From: Betaproteobacteria bacterium
GTDB taxonomy: Bacteria > Pseudomonadota > Gammaproteobacteria > Burkholderiales > SG8-41
Length of the DNA stretch: 6,866 bases
Assembly (NCBI GenBank): GCA_029883965.1
Contig: JAOUIN010000122.1
Location: 1-6,866 of the forward strand
Direction of reading: 5' to 3'
A program made the translations under genes and the position numbers. Below are positions 1-5,334 of the stretch, in pieces. Under the pieces are notes generated by a model. That model was not told the origin of the DNA. It made no database searches and worked only from the letters and a program-made list of their open reading frames with translations. Each line of letters starts with the position of its first letter. The stretch's first letter is position 1.

Positions 1-362
1 AAGTGCCGTAAACGTCAGATTCAGCCTGATTAGCTTAACATACGGGCGTATTCTGTTAAGGGCGCGTGCAACCGCCGATGCGGTTAATCCAGCCGGCCCG
101 GCCTTGGCTGAATCTAACAGTTCGCGGTTCCCCTATTTATGAAAACGACGACCGCTCCCGCAAGACCTTCGAGGATGACGCCCCCCCCTGTAGCCTGTAC
201 CAACGTGCGAATCAGAAACCTCGTCGCCGGCAGGATGGTCAGGTAACCAACTTGCGCTGATCTTACGTCGTCCGCCAAATTCAACTATCGCCGTCGCACA
301 CGCACCAGGAAATCATGAATTGCCCAATCCCGATTGCATTCCCGGCACGCGGGCTACTGCCA
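1..362. other. Intergenic region without a recognised gene
   Basis: This left-edge stretch has no reading frame that I can defend. The longest plus-strand frame (66-260, GTG start, 64 codons) has no clear Shine-Dalgarno sequence and a composition rich in Arg and Pro that resembles translated non-coding DNA. Apart from the inverted repeats at 17-115 and the terminator hairpin beginning at 363, I see no promoter, tRNA T-loop or repeat array here. Since the minus-strand gene cluster ends at the terminator, this is probably the spacer before the next transcription unit to the left. Confidence 0.5.
17..115. repeat. Nested inverted repeats, possible structured RNA
   Basis: A perfect 10-base inverted repeat (agattcagcc at 17-26, ggctgaatct at 106-115) encloses three smaller hairpins. 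The first is 34-60, with cttaac paired to gttaag, an inner atac/gtat stem and a three-base bulge. The second is 70-85, aaccgc/gcggtt around cgat. The third is 92-102, gccg/cggc. Folded together they would give a multibranched element of about 99 bases. No coding frame here looks convincing and I recognise no known RNA family. It could be a non-coding RNA, the untranslated end of a gene outside the window, or chance pairing in GC-rich intergenic DNA. The pairing is seen directly; any function is inference. Confidence 0.35.
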
Positions 363-390
363 AAAAACGGGGGCAGTTGCCCCCGTTTTT
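363..390 (-). terminator. Strong bidirectional intrinsic terminator after the antiporter gene
   Basis: An A-run, cggggg, a short loop, cccccg and a T-run form a near-perfect hairpin: ggggg at 369-373 pairs with ccccc at 380-384, extended by the c368/g385 and c374/g379 pairs and by the A/T flanks. Read on the minus strand, the GC-rich stem is followed by six U residues, the classic Rho-independent layout. It lies about 33 bases downstream of the antiporter stop codon at 423-425. On the plus strand the stem is followed by five U residues, so it could also stop transcripts entering from the left. Confidence 0.92.
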
Positions 391-422
391 CCTGATGCCT
401 GTTATTTTTCGCAGTCGATTAA

Positions 423-1412
423 TTACTTCGCCACGACGTACACGAGATAAAGCCCGACAATGTAAACGACGGGAATGGCCGGGGTCAGCACCCGCGCCAG
501 CGCCATGGTCGAAGTCTGGCAGCTTTTTAGGGCCAGAAAACCCATGGACATCAGCAGGAATGCTGCCGCTGCCGCAACAAAATGCGCCCTTTCCATCGCC
601 CCCAGCAATGCGCCATCATGAAACAAGTCCGCAATCGTGATGACGAAAACATTGAATGCACAACTGCCATATACGTTGCCGATTGCAATGCCATAGGACT
701 TGCGGAAACACGCCGTTATGGTCACCGTCCCCTCGGGCAGTGTTGTGACCAGTGACACCAGGAGCACCCCGACAAAACTGGCGCTGATGCCACTGAGTTT
801 GGCAATATCATCCGCGCTGGCCGCCAGGAAGTGGCCTGCGACTATCACCACCATTGATGCAACTGCAAAACCGATGAAGGCTTTGCGTGGATTACCTTTG
901 GGTGCGGGCTCAAACTCCGCTTCCACCAAAGCCGCTCGCCCTGCAAAGAAAACCGCGCGCATGCCAATAATGTAGGCTGCTCCGATCAACAGCGCTCCAA
1001 GACTGGTTGGACCAAGCTTGAAGTCGCCTGTAGCGGCCAACACCGTCGCTATTGCCACCAGAAAGATACCCGTTTGGACCAAGAGTTGGGTTTCTCTGCC
1101 CTGATTGCCGAACAGGTTGCGCGTCCCGAATATCAGCGCCGTTACACCAATCACGAATATGTTGATCATATTGGCGCCAAACACATTTCCAAGCGCCAGC
1201 CCGGGCGACTTTTCGATCCATACCGCGTCTATGTTGACGACGAGTTCGGGCAACGAGGTCGACACACTGATTAGGATGGTGCCGACCCACAATGTGCCCC
1301 AACCTGTTTTCTCGGCAATTTCGTCACCGTACTTCGCCAGCGCCATGCCGGCAAAAATGATGAAAACAGCACTGATCGCAAATACCGCAATTGCTGCTGA
1401 GAGCTTGTCCAT
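423..1412 (-). CDS. Calcium/sodium (cation) antiporter, CaX/YrbG family
   Basis: This is a 329-residue inner-membrane cation exchanger of the Ca2+:cation antiporter superfamily. About ten hydrophobic helices can be drawn, in two homologous halves separated by a charged loop (about 157-178, rich in Glu, Lys and Pro). The alpha-1 repeat has STSLPE at 51-56 followed by GNVFGANMIN at 75-84. The alpha-2 repeat has TTLPEG at 223-228 followed by GNVYGSCAFN at 245-254. The paired Glu56 and Glu227 match the ion-binding acidic residues of the family. The length is typical for bacterial YrbG-like exchangers. The ATG at 1410-1412 opens a hydrophobic first helix; the only nearby ribosome-binding match, aaagg, is rather distant (about 12 bases). 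The usual role is exchange of Ca2+, or a related cation, against Na+ or H+. The actual ion is not readable from sequence. The gene ends before the terminator at 363-390 and lies downstream of stress-protein genes on the same strand. Confidence 0.92.
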   Translation of the reverse strand: MDKLSAAIAVFAISAVFIIFAGMALAKYGDEIAEKTGWGTLWVGTILISVSTSLPELVVNIDAVWIEKSPGLALGNVFGANMINIFVIGVTALIFGTRNLFGNQGRETQLLVQTGIFLVAIATVLAATGDFKLGPTSLGALLIGAAYIIGMRAVFFAGRAALVEAEFEPAPKGNPRKAFIGFAVASMVVIVAGHFLAASADDIAKLSGISASFVGVLLVSLVTTLPEGTVTITACFRKSYGIAIGNVYGSCAFNVFVITIADLFHDGALLGAMERAHFVAAAAAFLLMSMGFLALKSCQTSTMALARVLTPAIPVVYIVGLYLVYVVAK

Positions 1413-1534
1413 GACTTGAAATACCTTTTTGTGAAATCACCGGATAATGGGAACGAGACGCACGTCCGCCACCATCAGCGTGCCCAACCAGCATGGACAC
1501 GCTCTTGATTTATCATCCCGGACAAAAATACCTC

Positions 1535-1548
1535 TGCCCGGCCGGGCA
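1535..1548. repeat. Perfect 14-base palindrome
   Basis: TGCCCGGCCGGGCA is perfectly self-complementary. On the minus strand it is followed, after seven bases, by a run of five T residues (1524-1528 on the plus strand read as A). It could therefore be a weak terminator for the stress-protein transcript or a binding site for a dimeric regulator upstream of the antiporter gene. The T-run is too far from the stem for a standard terminator. A chance GC palindrome is also possible. Confidence 0.35.
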
Positions 1549-1558
1549 AAGGTCTCGC

Positions 1559-1660
1559 ATGAGCAATGTGTGCCATTGCCGGCAGGACCGGGGAAATGAT
1601 CAAATCATGTCCCGTAATGACGGCCCTGCCTCAGCAGCGCTTGTGGACCCGCCGCTCTAG
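1559..1660 (+). CDS. Doubtful small open reading frame, 33 residues
   Basis: An ATG at 1559-1561 lies about six bases after aaagg (in gggcaaagg), a plausible ribosome binding site, and opens a 33-codon frame ending in TAG at 1658-1660. The peptide begins MSNVCHCRQD and has no domain, membrane helix or signal peptide that I recognise. It would be the only plus-strand gene in the window and no clear promoter precedes it. The two cysteines near the N-terminus (CHC) are the only notable residues. It could equally be chance, and it overlaps the hairpin at 1591-1613. Confidence 0.15.
   Translation: MSNVCHCRQDRGNDQIMSRNDGPASAALVDPPL
1591..1613. repeat. Stem-loop with 10-base arms
   Basis: The arms gggaaatgat (1591-1600) and atcatgtccc (1604-1613) are complementary with a single mismatch around a three-base loop. 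There is no adjacent T-run on either strand, so it is not a standard terminator. It lies in the spacer 3' of the stand-alone Usp gene and could stabilise the 3' end of that transcript or be a protein-binding site. Confidence 0.35.
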
Positions 1661-1680
1661 CTACTCCCCTTCTCTACAGC

Positions 1681-1758
1681 ATCCCGGAACAGCTCACCGG
1701 GCAAATCAACGCCGCTTTTTATCACGAACTTCGCAACAGCGTCAACGCGCCCTACTTC
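1681..1758 (+). pseudogene. Possible ferritin-like remnant (weak)
   Basis: In the plus-strand frame starting at 1681, the peptide reads IPEQLTGQIN and then AAFYHELRNSVNAPYF. Its Q-I-N, Y and A-x-Y-F residues fall at the same spacing as the start of helix A in bacterial ferritins, where QINxELY is followed by AxYF. The frame is open from 1621 to 1842 but has no usable start codon. The Glu of the QINxELY motif, a ferroxidase ligand, is Ala here, and the similarity stops where the frame enters the antisense of the Usp gene. If real, it is a broken fragment rather than a working gene. I noticed this by eye from family memory, and such a short match can easily be chance. Confidence 0.15.
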
Positions 1759-2171
1759 ACCAACAGAACCGGGACATCGACCAACCGGATCACCTCGCGC
1801 GCTGTTGAGCCCAGCAACAGGGTCATCGCGGCACTGCGCCCGTGAGTGCCCATTACGATCTGGTCAACGGGGTTTTGATCAACATACTCGGCGACGACGG
1901 CGGCAACATCGCCCACGCAGACATGATCCGTATATTGAATTCCCGCCTCATCCAGCAGTCTGTGCGCGGATTTCATGGCATCCAGACCCGCCTGGCGGTG
2001 CGCTTCCGCAGATTGATCGCGCGCGACATGGACCGTTCCCGGAAACGGATGTTGCACGTTCATCAGGTGCACATCCGGCGTTTCCCGGAACTCCGCCAGG
2101 TTCCGGATAAGCGCCTTGACCGCGCGATCCGAGCTTTCTGACCCGTCAGCCAGCACAAGGACCCGATGCAT
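1752..2171 (-). CDS. Universal stress protein, UspA family
   Basis: A single-domain cytoplasmic UspA-fold protein of 139 residues, the usual length. The first strand RVLVLADGSESS (3-14) carries the conserved Asp near the nucleotide pocket. Near the C-terminus GTHGRSAAMTLLLGS fits the G-x2-G-x9-G-(S/T) signature of ATP-binding Usp proteins, followed by the last strand VPVLLVK. This suggests the ATP-binding subclass, which usually works as a dimer in stress survival; the direct target is not known. The start at 2169-2171 (ATG) puts the first beta strand right at the N-terminus as expected, though only a weak aagg lies upstream. It shares an overall pattern, including DQIVMGT, with the Usp domain fused to TerC next door, so the two are probably paralogues. 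The gene lies 132 bases downstream of the TerC-Usp gene. Confidence 0.93.
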   Translation of the reverse strand: MHRVLVLADGSESSDRAVKALIRNLAEFRETPDVHLMNVQHPFPGTVHVARDQSAEAHRQAGLDAMKSAHRLLDEAGIQYTDHVCVGDVAAVVAEYVDQNPVDQIVMGTHGRSAAMTLLLGSTAREVIRLVDVPVLLVK

Positions 2172-2210
2172 ACCCGGATGCGCCTTACATTCCCAACAAT
2201 TTCCGGGGCG

Positions 2211-2249
2211 GCGGGCAATCCCGGTCTCGACCGATCCGGCATTGCCTGC
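2211..2249 (-). repeat. Stem-loop in the leader of the stand-alone Usp gene
   Basis: Arms gcgggcaat (2211-2219) and attgcctgc (2241-2249) pair with one mismatch, which is G-U in plus-strand RNA and A-C in minus-strand RNA. They enclose a smaller cggt/accg hairpin at 2222-2233. The element sits about 40 bases upstream of the Usp start codon, in the likely 5' leader if the gene is read through from TerC-Usp or from a local promoter. It does not match a riboswitch I know, and it has no U-run. Confidence 0.35.
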
Positions 2250-2279
2250 TGCGCATTACACCGCCCGCGCTCCGGACAA

Positions 2280-2297
2280 ATCCATCGTCTGATGGAT
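2280..2297 (-). terminator. Weak hairpin just after the TerC-Usp gene
   Basis: Atccatc (2280-2286) and gatggat (2291-2297) form a perfect 7-base stem with loop gtct, six bases past the TerC-Usp stop codon at 2304-2306. On the minus strand the stem runs straight into TTTG, a much shorter U-run than usual. It may therefore be a leaky terminator or a 3'-end stabilising hairpin that lets some transcription pass on to the Usp gene. Confidence 0.35.
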
Positions 2298-2303
2298 GCC
2301 GGG

Positions 2304-3515
2304 TCATTTCACCAGCACGACGGGCACCTTGCTGTATTGCGCCACGCCTTGCGCAACCGAACCGAGCAGCGCCCCGGTATTCGTGCCCAGGCCGCGCGTG
2401 CCCATGACGATCTGATCACATTGGTTGGCACTGGCAAAGCCGCTGATCATCTCCCACGGTTTGCCGACGAGCGTATGCACGCTGTAATTGGCTTTACCTT
2501 CATCCAGAATCTTGCGGGCACGTTCGATCGCCAATTCACTGTTTTCACGATGAAAATCCTGCAACGCTTCTTTCGACACGAATCGGCTTACGTCCCCGGG
2601 CACACCAGGTTGCACATTCAACAGGAGGATGTCAAAGGCCTCTGGGTCCGGATGATGTTGCCGCATCTTCAGCGCATATTCCACGGCATGCACTGAATGG
2701 TCCGATGCATCCACAGGCAGCAGTATGCGGTTGACAAAGCTCGCACCGGTCGCCTGTGCCCCCGCAACAACGGGTGCGGTCGCGGCAACGATTTGTCCCG
2801 CAGCCCCTGGGCCAAGATCTTCGGGCATGGCTCTTCTCAGCATCGCTTCGGCCGCCAGCCACTTGCCCGTAATGACCACCAGAATCGCCCCGAGCACTTC
2901 GGCAGCCTCATGCAGCCAGGGGGCATAAATGCTTACCCACTCCTTGACCAGCGGATCCGTGGTCACCATATCGCCCGCGACCCAGCCCAGCAGTCCCGCA
3001 CCTATGGTAATGATGACCGGATAGCGGCCCATGACTTTCAACAGGAAGGTGCTGCCGAATACCACCAGCGGAATGCTGATCGCCAAGCCTACGATCAACA
3101 GGGTCAGGCTGCCCTTGGCGGCGGCTGCAACTGCAATCACGTTATCGAGACTCATCACCAGATCAGCGATAAGTATGGTGCGAATCGCCGCAGCAAGGTT
3201 TCCGGTGGCCCCTCCGGCTCCCTCGCCCTCATCCTCGGGCAGGAGCAATTGTATGCCGATCCACATCAGCAGGCCGGCGCCCACGATTTTGAGATAAGGC
3301 AGCTTGAGCATCTCGACGGCGACTATGGTGAGCACAATCCGCATCACCACGGCTGCGCCGCTGCCCCATATGATCGCCTTTTTCTGCTGCGCCGGCGGTA
3401 GAGAGCGGGCAGCCAGCGCTATAACGACCGCGTTGTCGCCCGAGAGCACGATATTGACACCGATGATCTGCATCAATGCAATCCAGAATGCGGCGTCGCT
3501 AATGGTCATTTCCAT
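2304..3515 (-). CDS. TerC/YjbE-family membrane protein fused to a C-terminal UspA domain
   Basis: A 403-residue two-domain protein. Residues 1 to about 222 are a TerC/YjbE domain with about seven hydrophobic helices. It carries the two repeat motifs NIVLSGDNAVVIALA (21-35) and DLVMSLDNVIAVAA (118-131), whose Asp27 and Asp124 are the conserved intramembrane acids. Members of this family are implicated in metal-ion (notably Mn2+) export and tellurite-resistance-type phenotypes. After an Ala/Gly-rich linker (about 230-260) comes a full UspA domain, about 262-403. It starts NRILLPVDASDHS (with Asp269), includes GTRGLGTNTGALLGS (372-386, the ATP-binding G-x2-G-x9-G-S signature), and ends VPVVLVK. 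The nucleotide-binding domain could gate transport in response to energy or stress; that is inference. The start ATG at 3513-3515 is followed by a second Met at residue 3, which is an alternative start; neither has a strong ribosome binding site. The gene begins 77 bases after fhs. Confidence 0.93.
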   Translation of the reverse strand: MEMTISDAAFWIALMQIIGVNIVLSGDNAVVIALAARSLPPAQQKKAIIWGSGAAVVMRIVLTIVAVEMLKLPYLKIVGAGLLMWIGIQLLLPEDEGEGAGGATGNLAAAIRTILIADLVMSLDNVIAVAAAAKGSLTLLIVGLAISIPLVVFGSTFLLKVMGRYPVIITIGAGLLGWVAGDMVTTDPLVKEWVSIYAPWLHEAAEVLGAILVVITGKWLAAEAMLRRAMPEDLGPGAAGQIVAATAPVVAGAQATGASFVNRILLPVDASDHSVHAVEYALKMRQHHPDPEAFDILLLNVQPGVPGDVSRFVSKEALQDFHRENSELAIERARKILDEGKANYSVHTLVGKPWEMISGFASANQCDQIVMGTRGLGTNTGALLGSVAQGVAQYSKVPVVLVK

Positions 3516-3530
3516 GAATATTCTCGTTAA

Positions 3531-3560
3531 GTTGTTATGCGTTCAATATAGAGCAACAAC
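3531..3560 (-). promoter_or_regulatory. Inverted repeat with AT-rich core upstream of TerC-Usp
   Basis: Gttgtt (3531-3536) and aacaac (3555-3560), with inner gc/gc pairs, flank an AT-rich core that reads TATATT on the minus strand (3550-3545), 16 to 45 bases before the TerC-Usp start. This could be a promoter -10 region inside an operator-like repeat and would give the TerC-Usp gene its own regulated start. I see no good -35 box at 16-18 bases spacing, so the promoter reading is weak. The characteristic yybP-ykoY Mn2+ riboswitch, known upstream of some TerC-family genes, is not visible, and the 77-base gap is short for it. Confidence 0.25.
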
Positions 3561-3592
3561 CACTGCCGTGCATGCCCGGTGCCGAATACCGA

Positions 3593-5269
3593 TCAGAACA
3601 AACCGACTACCTTGCCGGCATCATCCAGATCGATCTTCTCCGCAGACGCGATCTTCGGCAGCCCCGGCATGGTCATGATATCGCCGCAGACCATGACCAC
3701 AAACTCGGCGCCGGCCGACAGCCGCACCTCGCGGATATTGACCATGTGGCCGGAAGGCGCGCCGCGCAGGCCGGCATCGGTCGAGAACGAGTACTGGGTC
3801 TTGGCCACGCAAACCGGATATTCGCCGTAACCGTCCTCCTGCAGTTTCTTGATCTGATTCCGCACCTTGTTGTCGGCGGAGATGTCAGCCGCGCCGTAAA
3901 TCTTGGTGGCAATGGCTTTCATCTTGTCCCACAGCGGCAGCTTCTCGTCGTAGACGAATTTGAACTGGTTCTCCCCCTGGTCAATCATTTCGACGACTTT
4001 CTTTGCAACTTCTGTCGCACCCGCACCGCCATCGGCCCAGTGCCTGGCCAGAATCACCGGCACCCCGTGCGGCGCCATTTTCTTCTTCAGCAATTCGACT
4101 TCGGCATCGGTGTCGAACGTGAAGTGGTTGATCGACACCACGCACTTCAGGCCATAGTTCTCTCGCACGTTCTTGACGTGGCGCTCAAGGTTGGCCACGC
4201 CCTTTTCCAGCGCCGCGAGGTTTTCCTTGTTGAGTTCTTTCACGTCGACGCCACCGTGAAACTTCAGCGCGCGTATGGTCGCCACAATCACGCAGGCGTC
4301 GGGCTTCAAACCCGATTTTCGACATTTGATATCAACAAATTTTTCAGCACCGAGATCAGCGCCGAAACCGGCCTCGGTAACCACGTAATCCGCCAGCTTC
4401 AGCGCGGTCTGGGTCGCAATCACGGTGTTGCAGCCGTGGGCAATGTTCGCAAAAGGTCCGCCGTGCACGAACGCCGCATTGTTCTCCAGCGTCTGCACCA
4501 GGTTCGGTGCCAGCGCGTCCTTCAGCAGCACTGTCATCGCACCGTGCACTTTCAAATCCTTGGCACACACCGGCTTCTGCTCGCGGGTATAGCCCACAAC
4601 AATGTTGCCGAGACGTGTTTTCAGATCCTTGATCGATGTGCACAGACAGAAAATCGCCATGACTTCCGAGGCCACGACAATGTCAAAGCCATCCTGGCGC
4701 GGATAACCGTTGCCCGGCCCGCCCAGCGAGACCGTAATATCGCGCAGCGCGCGGTCGTTCATGTCCATCACCCGCTTCCAGGTGATGCGGCGCACGTCGA
4801 TGCCCAGTTCATTGCCGTGATGAATGTGGTTGTCGAGTGCCGCAGCCAGCAGGTTGTTGGCCAGCGCGATGGCGTTGAAATCGCCGGTGAAGTGGAGGTT
4901 GATGTCCTCCATCGGCACGACCTGGGCATAGCCGCCGCCGGCCGCCCCGCCTTTCATGCCGAACACGGGGCCCAGTGAAGGCTCACGCAGGCAGATCATG
5001 GCTTTCTTGCCGATCTTGTTCAACGCATCACCGAGACCCACTGTCGTCGTCGTCTTGCCTTCGCCGGCCGGTGTCGGGCTGATCGCAGTCACCAGGATCA
5101 GCTTGCCGTTCTTCTTGTTCTTCAGGGTGTCGATGTATTCCAGCGACACTTTGGCCTTGGTGTGACCATAGGGCACCAGATGCTCTTCCGGAATACCGAG
5201 CTTCTGCGCAATCTTGACGACGCGCTCAATTTTCGCCGCCTGGGCAATTTCAATATCCGACAGTGCCAT
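3593..5269 (-). CDS. fhs: Formate-tetrahydrofolate ligase
   Basis: A complete 558-residue cytoplasmic enzyme (family norm about 555-560) that joins formate to tetrahydrofolate using ATP, giving 10-formyl-tetrahydrofolate, ADP and phosphate. The ATP P-loop PTPAGEGKTT lies at 65-74. Family signature 1, GMKGGAAGGGY, is at 104-114 and signature 2, VATIRALKFHGG, at 329-340. Other family-typical stretches are EPSLGPVF (96-103), INLHFTGD (123-130) and MTMPGLPK (532-539). No key motif is missing and there is no frameshift. The ATG at 5267-5269 is well supported by the strong ribosome binding site at 5276-5283, and the N-terminal sequence matches the usual start. The gene follows a formate dehydrogenase gene by 65 bases without a visible promoter, so co-transcription is likely. 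Together they link formate, CO2 and the folate one-carbon pool; the net direction (assimilation, detoxification or formate release) cannot be told from this window. Confidence 0.98.
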   Translation of the reverse strand: MALSDIEIAQAAKIERVVKIAQKLGIPEEHLVPYGHTKAKVSLEYIDTLKNKKNGKLILVTAISPTPAGEGKTTTTVGLGDALNKIGKKAMICLREPSLGPVFGMKGGAAGGGYAQVVPMEDINLHFTGDFNAIALANNLLAAALDNHIHHGNELGIDVRRITWKRVMDMNDRALRDITVSLGGPGNGYPRQDGFDIVVASEVMAIFCLCTSIKDLKTRLGNIVVGYTREQKPVCAKDLKVHGAMTVLLKDALAPNLVQTLENNAAFVHGGPFANIAHGCNTVIATQTALKLADYVVTEAGFGADLGAEKFVDIKCRKSGLKPDACVIVATIRALKFHGGVDVKELNKENLAALEKGVANLERHVKNVRENYGLKCVVSINHFTFDTDAEVELLKKKMAPHGVPVILARHWADGGAGATEVAKKVVEMIDQGENQFKFVYDEKLPLWDKMKAIATKIYGAADISADNKVRNQIKKLQEDGYGEYPVCVAKTQYSFSTDAGLRGAPSGHMVNIREVRLSAGAEFVVMVCGDIMTMPGLPKIASAEKIDLDDAGKVVGLF

Positions 5270-5275
5270 GGTGTT

Positions 5276-5283
5276 CCTCTCCT
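5276..5283 (-). promoter_or_regulatory. Ribosome binding site of fhs
   Basis: On the minus strand AGGAGAGG lies about six bases before the fhs ATG. It is the best Shine-Dalgarno match in the window, fixes the start at 5269, and suggests efficient translation of the ligase compared with the weakly preceded downstream genes. Confidence 0.85.
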
Positions 5284-5297
5284 AAACGTGAATGACC

Positions 5298-5315
5298 GCC
5301 CTGCAGCTGCAGGGC
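5298..5315. repeat. Perfect 18-base palindrome between the formate dehydrogenase gene and fhs
   Basis: GCCCTGCAGCTGCAGGGC is perfectly self-complementary and can form a 7-base stem with an AGCT loop. A run of six T residues follows on the plus strand (5318-5323), so the terminator geometry points against the genes. On the minus strand the A-run comes before the stem and no U-run follows. For the sense transcript it is therefore more likely an intercistronic processing or stabilising hairpin than a terminator. It could instead block antisense transcription entering the formate dehydrogenase gene, or be a regulator site. Confidence 0.6.
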
Positions 5316-5334
5316 TGTTTTTTGAATTCGGGTT

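Larger units (their letters stand above)
1413..1751. other. 339-base intergenic gap with hairpins and no firm gene
   Basis: This gap separates the Usp stop codon from the antiporter start. It is long enough to hold a separate promoter for the antiporter, but I cannot pick a convincing -35/-10 pair on the minus strand. It contains a perfect 14-base palindrome (1535-1548), a 10-base-arm hairpin (1591-1613), a very short plus-strand frame with a plausible ribosome binding site (1559-1660), and a plus-strand frame whose peptide at 1681-1758 faintly resembles the start of ferritin. None amounts to a confident gene. Confidence 0.6.

Noticed and set aside
33..61. Integron attC site
   Set aside because: Only the RYYYAAC side fits. 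The opposite GTTRRRY core fails at its last base, the spacing is too short, and no cassette gene or integrase is seen.
66..260. Small plus-strand protein of 64 residues
   Set aside because: It starts at GTG inside the inverted-repeat region with no clear ribosome binding site, and its composition looks like translated spacer.
2166..3401. Two plus-strand open frames (2166-2696 and 2697-3401) opposite the TerC-Usp gene
   Set aside because: The minus-strand gene has both TerC and Usp motifs. The opposing peptides are hydrophilic, low in recognisable structure and lack credible ribosome binding sites.
3516..3592. yybP-ykoY manganese riboswitch before the TerC-type gene
   Set aside because: The gap is short and none of the conserved core bases of that riboswitch could be found.
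3572..4978. Long plus-strand open frame of 468 codons opposite fhs
   Set aside because: It is the antisense of the formate-tetrahydrofolate ligase gene, which has complete signatures in the other strand. The peptide is rich in His, Arg and Gln with no recognisable domain, as expected from a codon-biased shadow.
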